NCBI RefSeq assembly: GCF_004804275.1
Contig: NZ_STGI01000020.1
Location: 32,136 to 96,135 of the forward strand
Reading direction: 5' to 3'
DNA length: 64,000 nt
Source: Herbaspirillum sp. ST 5-3
GTDB lineage: Bacteria > Pseudomonadota > Gammaproteobacteria > Burkholderiales > Burkholderiaceae_D
Position 1 is the stretch's first letter; every line of letters begins with the position of its first letter. A program made the translations under genes and the position numbers. Of the stretch, positions 9,273 to 18,997 are shown piece after piece. Below the pieces are notes generated by a model. The model worked only from the letters and a program-made list of their open reading frames with translations. It did no database searches and was not told where the DNA came from.

Positions 9273-9788
9273 TTATTTCGAACATTTTCTAGAATTTTTG
9301 GGTTGTGTGCCTTGCCCCATCACCCATCGGCATGCCACCGACAATGCCCGAAAACTATCCTTCGACACGCAATCCGGCAAGATAGCCAATGACCTTTTCA
9401 CGCCGTCTTCGTTCTGCACGTGCAGCAGAAGCAAACACGGCCACAATGTCGTTCCCCTCAATAAGTGAACGACTTCGCCATTCTTTCTAAGATGTGGCCA
9501 GTCCGTTTCTGCGCAAGGCCTTTCGGCGTTTACTTCAGCTAATCGCAACTGTCCTGTTCCGGTGATATCAATATGTATGGGTTTTCGCTGTTGCGCGTCA
9601 TGATAAAACCCAAAAAATGACAGGAAAATCGTGAGGACTGCCATTACGAATCGAGCTATGGTGGATAGATCGCCGATCCAGCCGGCGCCCATTGCAGCGC
9701 CGATGAGAATGCCCGCAGCCGACATAGTGCCAAGCATCGCTCGCAAAGACCGGGATGGACGTACTACGGCGGATACCGCGATAGACAT
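9273..9788 (-). CDS. YgfX-like two-helix membrane protein
   Basis: A 171-residue protein with a short basic N-terminus (VRPSRSLRAM), two closely spaced hydrophobic segments (about residues 18-38 and 43-62) and a soluble C-terminal part with a late LRG..LWPCLLLLHV strand. This layout resembles the YgfX/CptA family, whose E. coli member interacts with the cytoskeletal proteins FtsZ and MreB and has been called a toxin. Sequence similarity by eye is weak, so the family call is tentative. The gene sits between fabF and rpoE, same strand, 56 bp after fabF. Its stop codon nearly touches the rpoE promoter. Confidence 0.6.
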   Translation of the reverse strand: MSIAVSAVVRPSRSLRAMLGTMSAAGILIGAAMGAGWIGDLSTIARFVMAVLTIFLSFFGFYHDAQQRKPIHIDITGTGQLRLAEVNAERPCAETDWPHLRKNGEVVHLLRGTTLWPCLLLLHVQNEDGVKRSLAILPDCVSKDSFRALSVACRWVMGQGTQPKNSRKCSK

Positions 9789-9810
9789 GACGAAGATAAG
9801 CCAAGGACAG

Positions 9811-9837
9811 CTTCCCTCCTCTTTGTGAGGAAGGAAG
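9811..9837 (-). terminator. Hairpin after fabF without U-tract
   Basis: CTTCCTTCCTC (9837-9827, minus) pairs with GAGGAGGGAAG (9821-9811) with one mismatch and a five-base loop. It lies just past the fabF stop but lacks a T-run, so it may be a weak terminator or an mRNA 3'-end stabiliser. Confidence 0.4.
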
Positions 9838-9844
9838 CGCGATA

Positions 9845-11092
9845 TCAGACCTTGCCGAAGATGAGAGTCCCGTTCGTGCCACCGAAGCCGAACGAGTTCT
9901 TGACCGCGACATTAATAGGCATATTGCGCGCGTTGTTTGCACAATAGTCCAGATCGCAGGCGGGATCCTGATTGAAGATATTGATCGTAGGTGGCGACAA
10001 TTGTTTGTGTACCGCGAGCACGGTGAAAACCGACTCCAGTCCGCCAGCGCCGCCGAGCAAATGCCCGGTCATCGACTTGGTGGAGTTGACGACTGTTTTC
10101 TTCGCATGTTCGCCAAGCGCGCGCTTGATTGCAATAGTCTCTGCGAGATCGCCGAGCGGCGTGGACGTGCCGTGCGCATTCACGTAATCAACCTGATCAG
10201 GGTTGATCTGTGCATTGCTCATCGCCGCAATCATGCACCGCCGCGCGCCATCGCCATCATCAAGCGGCGCTGTCATGTGGTGAGCATCCGCGCTCATACC
10301 GAAACCAAGCACCTCCGCATAGATCGTTGCCCCGCGAGCCTTTGCGTGCTCGTACTCCTCGAGGACCATAACACCCGCGCCTTCGCCAAGTACGAAGCCG
10401 TCGCGGTCTTTGTCCCATGGACGCGACGCTGTGGCAGGATCGTCGTTACGTGCAGACAGTGCACGAGCAGCAGCGAATCCGCCAACACCCAATGGCGAAA
10501 TGGTTGATTCGGCACCGCCGGCAATCATTACGTCGGCATCGCCGTACTCGATCATTCGAGCGGCCGCGCCAATGCAATGTAGGCCTGTCGTGCATGCCGT
10601 CACGATCGCCAGATTCGGGCCCTTGAAGCCGTACTTGATCGACAAGTGACCGGAAATCATATTAATGATCGATGCCGGCACGAAGAACGGGCTGATCCTT
10701 CGCGGTCCGCGATTGGTCAGTTCTGCATGCGTCTCTTCGATCATCGGCAAGCCGCCGATACCCGAACCGATGACAACGCCGATGCGTTCGGCATTCTGAT
10801 CGGTAACAGCCAAGCCACTATCCTGAACAGCCTGAATCCCCGCAGCCATGCCGAAGTGGATGAAAGTGTCCATGTGGCGCGCTTCCTTACCGGGAATGTA
10901 ATCCTCGATATTGAAGCCCTTTACTTCACCCGCAAAACGCGTGGAGAAAGGCGTGGCGTCAAATTTTGTGATGGTCGCAATGCCCGATTTGCCTTCGGTA
11001 AGCGCGGCCCACGCATCGGCGACCGTGTTGCCGATGGGTGAAACGCAACCGAGGCCAGTCACTACGACGCGACGTTCACGTGAGCGGCTCAA
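9845..11092 (-). CDS. fabF: Beta-ketoacyl-ACP synthase II
   Basis: FabF condenses malonyl-ACP with acyl-ACP in fatty-acid elongation. The Cys-His-His triad is C167 (TACTTGLHC), H307 ([11 protein letters not shown]) and H344 (SMTGHLLG). The 415-residue length is standard. The start codon is TTG at 11092, preceded by AGGAG six bases upstream; the encoded N-terminus ([15 protein letters not shown]) shows there is no room for a later start. It follows acpP by 30 bp in the usual acpP-fabF pair. Confidence 0.97.
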   Translation of the reverse strand: MSRSRERRVVVTGLGCVSPIGNTVADAWAALTEGKSGIATITKFDATPFSTRFAGEVKGFNIEDYIPGKEARHMDTFIHFGMAAGIQAVQDSGLAVTDQNAERIGVVIGSGIGGLPMIEETHAELTNRGPRRISPFFVPASIINMISGHLSIKYGFKGPNLAIVTACTTGLHCIGAAARMIEYGDADVMIAGGAESTISPLGVGGFAAARALSARNDDPATASRPWDKDRDGFVLGEGAGVMVLEEYEHAKARGATIYAEVLGFGMSADAHHMTAPLDDGDGARRCMIAAMSNAQINPDQVDYVNAHGTSTPLGDLAETIAIKRALGEHAKKTVVNSTKSMTGHLLGGAGGLESVFTVLAVHKQLSPPTINIFNQDPACDLDYCANNARNMPINVAVKNSFGFGGTNGTLIFGKV

Positions 11093-11122
11093 GCGGTTCT
11101 CCTGGATTCAATCAAATCTATG

Positions 11123-11362
11123 TTAGGCCTTGACGTGAGCCTTGGCGTAGTCGATCGCCTGCTGCACCGTCGTAATCTTCTCAGCCTGCTCGTCCGGAAT
11201 TTCCATTTCGAATTCGTCTTCGAGTGCCATCACGAGCTCGACTGTGTCAAGCGAGTCGGCGCCGAGGTCATCGACGAAAGACGATTCATTCTTGATGTCG
11301 GCTTCGGCGACGCCCAGTTGCTCAGCGACGATCTTCTTAACGCGTTGTTCGATATCGGACAT
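11123..11362 (-). CDS. acpP: Acyl carrier protein
   Basis: The 79-residue acidic carrier of growing acyl chains. The phosphopantetheine attachment serine is S37 in LGADSLD. I choose the ATG at 11362 because GGAGG stands six bases upstream and the resulting N-terminus ([17 protein letters not shown]) is canonical; the reading frame stays open further upstream to 11467. A TAAAAT (11402-11397, minus) about 35 bases before the start is a possible -10 element, but I see no convincing -35. It lies 122 bp downstream of fabG, so it can be transcribed alone, fitting its high demand. Confidence 0.97.
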   Translation of the reverse strand: MSDIEQRVKKIVAEQLGVAEADIKNESSFVDDLGADSLDTVELVMALEDEFEMEIPDEQAEKITTVQQAIDYAKAHVKA

Positions 11363-11484
11363 ATTATCCCTCCAGTGGGTTACAGAAAGTGCGCGCATTT
11401 TATCAGGTTTGCGCAGTGAAAATTCACTTTTGGCTTTTGTTTTGAATAATGCTCTAACTTCAGCCAATTGTGTCTAATTATTGT

Positions 11485-12231
11485 TTAACTCATGTACATG
11501 CCGCCATTGACATGCAGCGTTGTACCAGTGATGTAACCGGCTTGTGGAGAAGCAAGGAATGCCACTGCAGCAGCGATATCCTCCGGCATACCGAATCGGC
11601 CAAGCGGGATCTGCTGCATGAGCGCAGAGACCTGTTGCTCGCCCAGCTCCCTGGTCATATCCGTGTCGATAAATCCAGGGGCGACGCAATTAACCGTGAT
11701 ACTACGACTGCCGATCTCACGTGCGAGGGCACGGCTCATTCCTGCCACCCCGGCTTTCGCGGCGGCGTAATTCATTTGTCCAGGATTGCCGGCCGATCCC
11801 ACCACCGAGGTGATATTGATGATGCGACCATACCGGGCCTTCATCATCCCCCTCAAAACCCCGCGAGAGAGGCGCGCAACGGCTGTGAGGTTGGTTGCAA
11901 TGACTGCGTCCCACTCCTCGTCTTTCATGCGCATTGCCAGTTGATCTTGCGTGATGCCGGCGTTATTGACAAGGATCGACAGACTGCCGAATTCCTTTTG
12001 TACCTCGTCTATTACGGCAGAGCAGCGTTCGGCATCGGTTACATTCAACACCACACCTCTGCCACATCCAGGTTGAGCCGTTTCCAGATACTCGGAAATC
12101 GCTGCAGCACCTGCCTCAGTCGTTGCCGTCCCAACGACCTTCGCCCCCTGCCTCGCCAACTCTTGCGCAATGGCACGACCGATGCCGCGCGAAGCGCCGG
12201 TGACCAGCGCCACTTGATTAACCAGATTCAC
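11485..12231 (-). CDS. fabG: 3-oxoacyl-ACP reductase
   Basis: An NADPH-dependent short-chain dehydrogenase performing the first reduction of fatty-acid elongation. The cofactor loop TGASRGIGRA is at residues 11-20, NNAG at 89-92 and the catalytic S142, Y155 and K159 are all present (TSVVGSAG; MNYAAAKAG). Start is GTG at 12231, overlapping the fabD stop (GTGA), with GGAG eight bases upstream. Length (248) is normal. Confidence 0.97.
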   Translation of the reverse strand: MNLVNQVALVTGASRGIGRAIAQELARQGAKVVGTATTEAGAAAISEYLETAQPGCGRGVVLNVTDAERCSAVIDEVQKEFGSLSILVNNAGITQDQLAMRMKDEEWDAVIATNLTAVARLSRGVLRGMMKARYGRIINITSVVGSAGNPGQMNYAAAKAGVAGMSRALAREIGSRSITVNCVAPGFIDTDMTRELGEQQVSALMQQIPLGRFGMPEDIAAAVAFLASPQAGYITGTTLHVNGGMYMS

Positions 12232-13160
12232 TTGAGGAGCTCCAAAACTTTGTCGAGAGATGCCTGATCGACGATTGCCTCACCAATCAGTTCGCCATTG
12301 ATACGCTTGGTCAAGCCTGCCAGCACCTTGCCCGGGCCGCATTCGATGACATGCGTTATTCCTTCAGCCTTCATTTTTTGCACGGTTTCAACCCATCGCA
12401 CCGGACTCGCAGCCTGGCGAACGAGGGCGTCCTTGATGCTGGAAACATCTTGAGCAATGTTGACATCAACATTGTTAATTAACGGAATTCGGGGCGCCGC
12501 GAACGGCAGGTTCTGCATGTATTCGCGCAGACGGTCCGACGCAGGCTTCAAGAGCGAGGAATGAAATGGAGCAGAAACGGGTAGTGGCAACGCGCGCTTT
12601 GCGCCCTTTGCCTTTACGGCTTCACAAGCGCGCTCCACCGCAGCTTTGTGACCGGCGATCACGACCTGCGCCGGCGCGTTGAAATTCACCGCCTCTACCA
12701 CTTCACCCGCCGCCGCTTCCGCGCATGCGGCACGCACGTCGTCATCCGACAATCCGAGAATCGCTGCCATGCCGCCCTGCCCGACTGGCACCGCTTCTTG
12801 CATGGCTTGGGCGCGAAACCGCACCAGCGGTACCGCATCCTTAAAGGGAATTACACCTGCAGCGACAAGAGCCGAGTACTCGCCAAGGCTATGACCAGCA
12901 ACGATGGCCGGCGTCTTGCCGCCGGCGGCAATCCACGCACGATAGCAGGCAACGGCAGCAGTCAGCATTACCGGCTGCGTGTTTGTTGTGAGGTCGAGCT
13001 CTTCTTTCGGGCCGTCTGCAATCAATTTGCCAAGATCGAATTGCAAAACGTCCGACGCTTCCGAGATCGTCTGCTTGACGACGGCATTGTCGGCAAAGCC
13101 ATTCAGCATGCCAATGGCTTGCGAGCCCTGGCCTGGGAAGACAAATGCGAATTTGGTCAT
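12228..13160 (-). CDS. fabD: Malonyl-CoA:ACP transacylase
   Basis: Loads malonate from CoA onto ACP. The nucleophile is S91 in GHSLGEYSAL and the partner histidine is H200 in SAPFHSSLL. FVFPGQGSQ opens the protein. The frame continues to an ATG at 13208, but that would overlap fabH and add 16 non-conserved residues. I use the ATG at 13160, which gives 310 residues, the family norm, and falls 20 bases after the fabH stop. GTGA overlap with fabG. Confidence 0.96.
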   Translation of the reverse strand: MTKFAFVFPGQGSQAIGMLNGFADNAVVKQTISEASDVLQFDLGKLIADGPKEELDLTTNTQPVMLTAAVACYRAWIAAGGKTPAIVAGHSLGEYSALVAAGVIPFKDAVPLVRFRAQAMQEAVPVGQGGMAAILGLSDDDVRAACAEAAAGEVVEAVNFNAPAQVVIAGHKAAVERACEAVKAKGAKRALPLPVSAPFHSSLLKPASDRLREYMQNLPFAAPRIPLINNVDVNIAQDVSSIKDALVRQAASPVRWVETVQKMKAEGITHVIECGPGKVLAGLTKRINGELIGEAIVDQASLDKVLELLK

Positions 13161-13180
13161 GCTTGATTCGTGAAAAAAGT

Positions 13181-14167
13181 TTACATGCGTGCGAGGATCG
13201 CACCCCAAGTGAATCCGCCGCCGACGCCCTCCATCATGACGTTTTGCCCCGGCTTCACACGGCCATCACGCAAGGCAACATCGAGTGCCAGCGGTATCGA
13301 TGCGGCTGACGTATTGCCGTGCTGGTCGACAGTCACCACCATCTTTTCAAGCGGCAATCCAAGTTTTTTCGCAGTACCTTGCATAATGCGGATGTTGGCC
13401 TGGTGCGGAATAAGCCAGTCTATTTGAGATGGGCTCATGTCGGCAGCGTCCAGAGCTTCATTGGCGACCTTTTCGAGCACGGAGACGGCGAGTTTGAAAA
13501 CAGCTTGCCCGTCCATATACAGGAAAGCGCTGCCTTCGACCGCACCGCCACTAACGCTTCCCGGAACACAAAGGATATCGCCATGGCGGCCATCGGCATG
13601 CAATTTCGTCGCCAGTACACCTGGCTCGCTAGCTGCAGTCAGCACCATTGCACCAGCACCGTCGCCAAACAACACGCACGTGGTGCGGTCATCGAAATTG
13701 AGAATCCTTGAAAACACTTCCGCACCGATGATCAGTACGTTCTTGTGTACTCCGGTTTTGATGAAACTGTCGGCAATCGAGACCGCATAGACAAAACCGC
13801 TGCAAACCGCTTGCACGTCGAATGCCGGACTGCCATTGCTGATACCAAGTTTGCGCTGCACGACGCATGCAGTGCTCGGAAATCCGCCGAAATGATCCGG
13901 GGTTGAGGTTGCAAGGATCAGCAGATCGACGTCGTTCGGACTCAGGCCAGCCATGTCGAGAGCGCGCTTCGCAGCTTCGACCGCAAGGTCACTCGACTGC
14001 ACGGTCGGTTCAGCATAGTGGCGAGCCGAAATCCCGCTGCGGGACACGATCCACTCATCTGAAGTCTCGATCCCCTTTTTCGCCAACTGTGCGGCGAGAT
14101 CATGATTCGTGACGCGTTTGGGTGGCAGATAACTTCCCGTACCTATAATTTTGCTATAGAGAGTCAT
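13181..14167 (-). CDS. fabH: Beta-ketoacyl-ACP synthase III
   Basis: Initiates fatty-acid synthesis by condensing acetyl-CoA with malonyl-ACP. The triad is C122 ([10 protein letters not shown]), H255 (IPHQANIR) and N285 (QHGNTSAAS). Length 328 residues. The start overlaps the plsX stop by four bases (ATGA), as in many proteobacterial plsX-fabH-fabD-fabG operons. Confidence 0.97.
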   Translation of the reverse strand: MTLYSKIIGTGSYLPPKRVTNHDLAAQLAKKGIETSDEWIVSRSGISARHYAEPTVQSSDLAVEAAKRALDMAGLSPNDVDLLILATSTPDHFGGFPSTACVVQRKLGISNGSPAFDVQAVCSGFVYAVSIADSFIKTGVHKNVLIIGAEVFSRILNFDDRTTCVLFGDGAGAMVLTAASEPGVLATKLHADGRHGDILCVPGSVSGGAVEGSAFLYMDGQAVFKLAVSVLEKVANEALDAADMSPSQIDWLIPHQANIRIMQGTAKKLGLPLEKMVVTVDQHGNTSAASIPLALDVALRDGRVKPGQNVMMEGVGGGFTWGAILARM

Positions 14168-15255
14168 GCCGTTTTCTGTTTGGTTAATTCAGTGAGTGCG
14201 CTTGCGGCCTCAGGTTCTGAACCCGGGCCTGGTTGCGGCATCAGTTCCGCAATGGTTTTGGTTATACGTGATAGCAGATCATGATTCGCTGCGTCGTACG
14301 CGCGCTTGATCGCCCACTCGAATCCGTATGCGTCTTCACCGCCATGGCTCTTGAAAACCAGCCCCCGCAAGCCGAGGAAACTGGCACCATTGTAGCGGGA
14401 CGGATTCATGTGCTGTGAAATCGATTTGAGCGCACCCTGGGCGATGAAGGCACCGAGAATATTGATCGGACTGCTTTTGAATTCGCTTTTGAAGATCGTT
14501 TTGACCCAGCGTCCCAGTCCTTCCGAAGCCTTCAGCACCACATTTCCAACGAAGCCATCGCAAACGACAACATCAGTGGTGCCTTCGAAAATGTCATTAC
14601 CCTCCACGTTACCGTAGAAGTTGAGAACACCTTTTTCGTGATCTGCACGCAGCAGTGCTGCCGTTTGCTTCACGACTTCGTTGCCTTTGATATCCTCTTC
14701 GCCGATATTCAGCAGGCCGATAGTGGGTTTCGGCTTGTCTTCCAGTGCAGATACCAGCGCGGAACCCATCAGGGCGAACTGGTGGAGATGTTGCGGCTCG
14801 CAGTCGACGTTCGCGCCAAGATCCAGCATGTAGGTCGGCGAGTCCTTTTGATTCGGCATTGGAAAGCAGATCGCAGGGCGGTCGACGCCGGGAATGGTTT
14901 TCAGTACATAGCGAGATACCGCCATCAGCGCTCCGGTATTGCCGGCCGACACGCAGGCGTGCGCCTTACCGTCCTTCACAAGGTTGACGGCAACCCGCAT
15001 CGACGAATCTTTCTTCCGACGCAAGGCAACCTCCAACGGGTCGTCCATGGTGACGACTTCCGTCGCATTGACGATGGAAAGACGGGGGTGAGTCGATGCG
15101 TCCTGCTTTTTCAACTCGGCACGAATAACATCCTCAAGGCCGACCAAAATGAGTTCGGCGTCAGGTTCGTGATTAGCGAAGGAGACGGCAGCAGGAATGG
15201 TGACTGACGGGCCATTATCACCACCCATGCAGTCGATAGAAATTTTGATTGTCAT
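14164..15255 (-). CDS. plsX: Phosphate acyltransferase PlsX
   Basis: Converts acyl-ACP to acyl-phosphate for phospholipid synthesis. The N-terminal [16 protein letters not shown] motif and the [17 protein letters not shown] motif are diagnostic. The 363-residue length is typical. It begins the plsX-fabH-fabD-fabG coupled set. A terminator separates it from rpmF upstream, so a promoter of its own should lie in 15256-15358; I could not identify one with confidence. Confidence 0.96.
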   Translation of the reverse strand: MTIKISIDCMGGDNGPSVTIPAAVSFANHEPDAELILVGLEDVIRAELKKQDASTHPRLSIVNATEVVTMDDPLEVALRRKKDSSMRVAVNLVKDGKAHACVSAGNTGALMAVSRYVLKTIPGVDRPAICFPMPNQKDSPTYMLDLGANVDCEPQHLHQFALMGSALVSALEDKPKPTIGLLNIGEEDIKGNEVVKQTAALLRADHEKGVLNFYGNVEGNDIFEGTTDVVVCDGFVGNVVLKASEGLGRWVKTIFKSEFKSSPINILGAFIAQGALKSISQHMNPSRYNGASFLGLRGLVFKSHGGEDAYGFEWAIKRAYDAANHDLLSRITKTIAELMPQPGPGSEPEAASALTELTKQKTA

Positions 15256-15358
15256 TGTTTTGACTCAGTACCTCGCTCTAACTTCCGGAGCCTGCGGGCT
15301 CCCGGCGGGCCAGATCCGGTGCGATTCAAAATGACGCAATGCGTTTTTTCAGCATATG

Positions 15359-15391
15359 AAAAAACGGCGCCAAGTCAAACTCCCCGCGCCG
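15359..15391 (-). terminator. Intrinsic terminator between rpmF and plsX
   Basis: On the minus strand CGGCGC (15391-15386) pairs with GCGCCG (15370-15365), followed by six Ts (15364-15359). It starts about 28 bases after the rpmF stop. In E. coli rpmF and plsX are cotranscribed, so this hairpin may reduce rather than block readthrough. Confidence 0.75.
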
Positions 15392-15418
15392 CTTTTTATC
15401 GAAAAACAATGACCGAGA

Positions 15419-15601
15419 TTACTCGTCGTTCTTGGTCTTGAGGACCTTGCGACCGCGATAGTAGCCATTCGGGCTGATGTGGTGACGCAGGTGTGTCTCG
15501 CCAGTGGTCGGTTCGACTGCCAGCGGCGGCACGGACAGGTGGTCATGCGAACGGTGCATACCACGCTTGGACGGGGACTTCTTATTTTGTTGAACGGCCA
15601 T
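15419..15601 (-). CDS. rpmF: 50S ribosomal protein L32
   Basis: A 60-residue basic protein beginning [20 protein letters not shown], the hallmark L32 N-terminus. The zinc-finger cysteines of some L32 proteins are absent (C-minus form), with [17 protein letters not shown] in that region. It sits between the YceD gene and plsX, the conserved arrangement. Confidence 0.97.
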   Translation of the reverse strand: MAVQQNKKSPSKRGMHRSHDHLSVPPLAVEPTTGETHLRHHISPNGYYRGRKVLKTKNDE

Positions 15602-15721
15602 GATGACTCCTAAACCTAAAGATCTGAAATTTTAACATATCCGGCCTGCCAACCTCTTGCAAACCGGGAATTCCTGCTGCGTTTATTGTTTTTCGGCGCG
15701 CATCTTTCGCCGCACAAAGCT

Positions 15722-16219
15722 TTATTTCTTCAAGCTTTTCAGCACTGCAAATGGGGATTCCTTTTCCGCTTCTTTCTCCATTTCCGGCATCAATTGATCC
15801 GGACAGGCCGCATGCTTAGGCGACAAAGGAATGGTCAGCAATGCGTCATCTTCAATCAGTTGCGCGATATCGAAATTGCGACTGCCAACGATGACCTCAA
15901 CGGACTCGTCGCCAAGCATGGCATCGATTTCATCCGCACTTTCCTCATCCGGCGCGAGCACCAAGACTGATTCGGATGCGATTTCGAATGCAAACGGCTT
16001 CAAGCAACGCTGACACATCAGGCTAACCGTCCCCGTCACCGAAAGCGCCAATTGCGGATGTCCGTGTTGATTGCTGCCACCCTGCAGAGACCAGCGCACT
16101 GTACCAGACCGATCAGCCGACTCCTCCGCCAATCTGGGCAGATCAGCAACCGCGACTTCGCCCTCGCGGCGCTCTTTGAGCCGACAGAATTCGAACGCGT
16201 CGATCACAAAAGCATTCAT
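15722..16219 (-). CDS. yceD: YceD family protein (DUF177), 23S rRNA accumulation
   Basis: A 165-residue protein of the DUF177/YceD family, whose members sit upstream of rpmF in bacteria and plant plastids and are needed for normal 23S rRNA levels. The CQRCLKPF motif near the middle (about residues 98-105) and a later isolated Cys (AACPDQL) are the family's conserved positions, suggestive of metal binding. It is divergent from maf with a 106-bp intergenic region that should hold promoters for both. Confidence 0.88.
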   Translation of the reverse strand: MNAFVIDAFEFCRLKERREGEVAVADLPRLAEESADRSGTVRWSLQGGSNQHGHPQLALSVTGTVSLMCQRCLKPFAFEIASESVLVLAPDEESADEIDAMLGDESVEVIVGSRNFDIAQLIEDDALLTIPLSPKHAACPDQLMPEMEKEAEKESPFAVLKSLKK

Positions 16220-16325
16220 ACCACAAGCCGAACCCGGAAAACCTGCGATAATAACAGGCTTTTCCCTTATTCGTCAAAGCGTTAGCTTGCTTTTATTGGA
16301 CGATTATTCAAATAAGACAGCAAAG

Positions 16326-16940
16326 ATGCCTTCCTCGACCGCTCTTCCTCGCCTGATCCTTGCCTCCAGCTCGAAATACCGAAAGGAATTGCTCTCCCGT
16401 TTGCGCCTCCCGTTCGAGATTTTGGTACCGGCAATTGACGAAGCCCCGCGCATTGGAGAAACACCGGAAACAACCGCATTGCGACTAGCCAAAGAGAAGG
16501 CTTTTGCCGTTGTACAACAAACCCCGGACTCCTTGGTGATTGGTTCCGACCAGGTAGCGACTCTCGACGGCGAACAAATCGGCAAACCAGGCACACATGC
16601 CAACGCCCTTGAGCAATTGCGCAAGATGCGTGGCCGCCAAGTCGTCTTTCACACCGCATTGTGTTTGTGGGATGGACGGCGCAAAGATGACGAAAAGGCA
16701 GCCCAATTGCAGAATGTACAGACCTTTGTCACGTTTCGCGACCTTCCGGACCATGAACTGGATGCCTACCTGCGCATCGAACAACCTTATGACTGTGCTG
16801 GCAGCGCAAAAAACGAGGGGCTTGGCATTGCGATTCTCGAAAAAATCAAAAGCGACGACCCCACGGCACTAACAGGATTGCCGCTGATTACTCTCACCAC
16901 GATGCTGCGCAATGCAGGCGTAACGTTCTTTGGCGAATAG
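16326..16940 (+). CDS. Maf-family nucleotide pyrophosphatase (YceF type)
   Basis: Maf proteins hydrolyse non-canonical or modified nucleoside triphosphates; the YceF branch prefers 7-methyl-GTP. The opening LPRLILASSSKYRKELLSRL and the VIGSDQVATLDG motif are diagnostic. IDEAPRIGETPE in the first third resembles E. coli YceF (VDETPRSDESP) more than YhdE. The ATG at 16326 gives 204 residues, the right length; the frame extends upstream to 16071 but there it runs over the promoter region and the 5' end of yceD. Immediately followed by the methyltransferase gene. Confidence 0.9.
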   Translation: MPSSTALPRLILASSSKYRKELLSRLRLPFEILVPAIDEAPRIGETPETTALRLAKEKAFAVVQQTPDSLVIGSDQVATLDGEQIGKPGTHANALEQLRKMRGRQVVFHTALCLWDGRRKDDEKAAQLQNVQTFVTFRDLPDHELDAYLRIEQPYDCAGSAKNEGLGIAILEKIKSDDPTALTGLPLITLTTMLRNAGVTFFGE

Positions 16941-16944
16941 AGCG

Positions 16945-17697
16945 ATGCCTGGCACTCTTTATCTCATTCCAAACACCTTGGGCCCGTCGGATCTCTCGCA
17001 GGAAGACCCCCTCGCAGAATGCATTCCGGAACATGTGCAGATTGTGACCGCGGGGATCCGCTATTTCGTAGCAGAAAGCGCCAAGACAACGCGTGCTTAT
17101 TTGAAGCTGATTGCCATCAAGCACCCGCTGGCCGTACCGCTGCAAGAAATTTTAATCCGCGAACTCAATGTCAATACCGATGCGGCCGCCCTGCCGGCAC
17201 TACTGGAGCCATTGCAGGCCGGACAAGACGCGGGTCTGATTTCCGAGGCAGGTGTACCGGCCGTTGCTGACCCCGGCGCGAATCTCGTCCGTTTGGCACA
17301 TTCCCATGGCATACCAGTCAAGCCGCTAGTCGGCCCCTCATCCATACTGCTTGCCGTTATGGCAAGTGGGTTGAACGGTCAGAGTTTTGCCTTCAACGGA
17401 TATCTGCCCACGGACGCCACGCAGCGCTCGAAACGGTTGAAAGCGCTGGAGGAACGGTCGCGATCGGAAAGGCAAACCCAGTTGTTCATTGAAACCCCCT
17501 ATCGAAACGGGGCTTTGCTGGAGGCGATTGTCTCGACTTGCCATACAAATACCTTGGTGTGTGTCGCCACGGATTTGAGCCTCACAACGGAATCAATCAG
17601 GACGCAGACTGCGGGAAAATGGAAAGAAGATCTGGCCGCCAGGAAAGCGCCGGATTTTCACAAGAGGCCTACGGTATTCCTGCTGCTCGCCGCGTAG
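16945..17697 (+). CDS. SAM-dependent methyltransferase of the tetrapyrrole methylase / RsmI-like family
   Basis: A 250-residue protein starting MPGTLYLIPNTLGP, with the family glycine-rich SAM-binding stretch (DAGLISEAGVPAVADPG, about residues 92-108) and VGPSSILLAVMASG. It resembles RsmI (16S rRNA 2'-O-methyltransferase) but is shorter and more divergent; such paralogues often sit beside maf in betaproteobacteria. A TTG at 16930 could add five residues but overlaps the maf stop. The substrate is unknown. Confidence 0.82.
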   Translation: MPGTLYLIPNTLGPSDLSQEDPLAECIPEHVQIVTAGIRYFVAESAKTTRAYLKLIAIKHPLAVPLQEILIRELNVNTDAAALPALLEPLQAGQDAGLISEAGVPAVADPGANLVRLAHSHGIPVKPLVGPSSILLAVMASGLNGQSFAFNGYLPTDATQRSKRLKALEERSRSERQTQLFIETPYRNGALLEAIVSTCHTNTLVCVATDLSLTTESIRTQTAGKWKEDLAARKAPDFHKRPTVFLLLAA

Positions 17698-17717
17698 AAA
17701 AACACAGCGTCAGACGC

Positions 17718-17748
17718 GCAAAACGGCGGTATTGCGCCGCCGTTTTGC
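17718..17748 (+). terminator. Perfect 12-bp hairpin after the methyltransferase gene
   Basis: GCAAAACGGCGG (17718-17729) pairs perfectly with CCGCCGTTTTGC (17737-17748) around a seven-base loop, 20 bases past the stop. There is no long U-tract, but the stem ends in GTTTTGC. It stands between convergent genes and may serve both strands. Confidence 0.65.
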
Positions 17749-17972
17749 ATGCCCGATCGGGCAGTTTTCGAGAAGACAGGAGCTTCTCGGAACCGCGTCC
17801 GAGACGCGGTATCGTAACGTCTGGTTCGTGAGTTTTTCCCGTAACGTGCTTTTTATGCGTGACAGAATCGAAACAGAATCAGACAGCTAAAGTATACGCC
17901 GCGATGCTCAAGTTTCAAGGCGCAATCGAGGCGAAGGAGTTCTGCATTACCCCGCTCGCCGAGCTATACGTC

Positions 17973-18968
17973 TTACCGGAAACCCGGTTTCGCCGCACTA
18001 CTCCAAATCGACGCCATTACCGCAGTACCGACCGCGCCACCAAATTTCTTGAGGAGGCGCTCCGACAGGCCTTCGTGCTGCGTATAGTCAACGATGTCTT
18101 CCGCCTTGAGTTCGTCCCGTGCGACGGAATCCACTGTGCCGAAACCGTCCGCCAGGCCGATTTCGACCGCCTTGCTTCCACTCCAGAACAATCCGGAAAA
18201 TGTTTCCGGCGTTTCCTTCAAGCGCTTGCCACGGCCTTGTCGGACCACGTCGATGAACTGTTGGTGAACCTCGTTCAGCATCTCCTGTGCATAGGATTTC
18301 TGCTTTGCACTTTGCGGACTGAATGGATCCAGGAAACCCTTGTTTTCACCGGCAGTCATCAGGCGTCGCTCAACGCCTAGCTTGTCCATCAACCCGGTAA
18401 AACCAAAACCGTCCATCAGTACGCCAATCGAACCGACAATGCTGGCCTTGTTGACGAAAATCTTGTCCGCCGCGGCAGCGATGTAATAGCCGCCAGAGGC
18501 ACAGATTTCATCGACCACGACGTAGAGAGGCTTGCGCGGATACTCTTTGCGCAGACGGATGATTTCATCGTTGATCATGCCGGCTTGCACCGGACTACCG
18601 CCAGGGCTATTGATGCGAAGGATGACACCAACAGCGTTATCCTCGGAATAGGCCCGATCCAAAGCGGGAATCACCGAATCCGCGGCGCCCGAGGTGCCTG
18701 CTTCGATGGTGCCGTCTATCTCTATCAAAGCCGTGTGCGGCCCGAGGATTTCGTCCTCCTTGTTGGCCATGCCAAATGCAATCCACAGGCCGAAGGCAAT
18801 AACGCCCAGCGTCAAAAAGCGGAAAAAAATGTTCCAGCGCCGTCGTGCACGCTGCTCGTTCAGCGTGGCGAGGGCGAGTTTTTCCAGGATGTCGCGCTCC
18901 CATCCTTCCTTGCGTGACGGCGTGCCGGATGTCGATTGATTGTTTTGCTCGAAATTATTGTCCATCAT
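17973..18968 (-). CDS. sppA: S49 family signal peptide peptidase (SppA-type, short form)
   Basis: Membrane-anchored protease degrading cleaved signal peptides. One transmembrane segment at about residues 47-66 follows a basic cytoplasmic region. The catalytic dyad is S158 (EICASGGYY) and K210 (TAGENKGF). At 331 residues it is the single-domain form, unlike the 600-residue E. coli SppA, so SohB-like naming is also reasonable. It ends the minus-strand rluC-HAD-Rieske-S49 series, starting 29 bases after the Rieske gene. Confidence 0.9.
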   Translation of the reverse strand: MMDNNFEQNNQSTSGTPSRKEGWERDILEKLALATLNEQRARRRWNIFFRFLTLGVIAFGLWIAFGMANKEDEILGPHTALIEIDGTIEAGTSGAADSVIPALDRAYSEDNAVGVILRINSPGGSPVQAGMINDEIIRLRKEYPRKPLYVVVDEICASGGYYIAAAADKIFVNKASIVGSIGVLMDGFGFTGLMDKLGVERRLMTAGENKGFLDPFSPQSAKQKSYAQEMLNEVHQQFIDVVRQGRGKRLKETPETFSGLFWSGSKAVEIGLADGFGTVDSVARDELKAEDIVDYTQHEGLSERLLKKFGGAVGTAVMASIWSSAAKPGFR

Positions 18969-18997
18969 CGCAATTTGCTCTGGTTATTCAGCGCGAC

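Noticed and set aside
17859..18380. A 173-codon plus-strand frame antisense to the S49 peptidase 3' end
   Set aside because: Shadow of the peptidase gene, with no domain.
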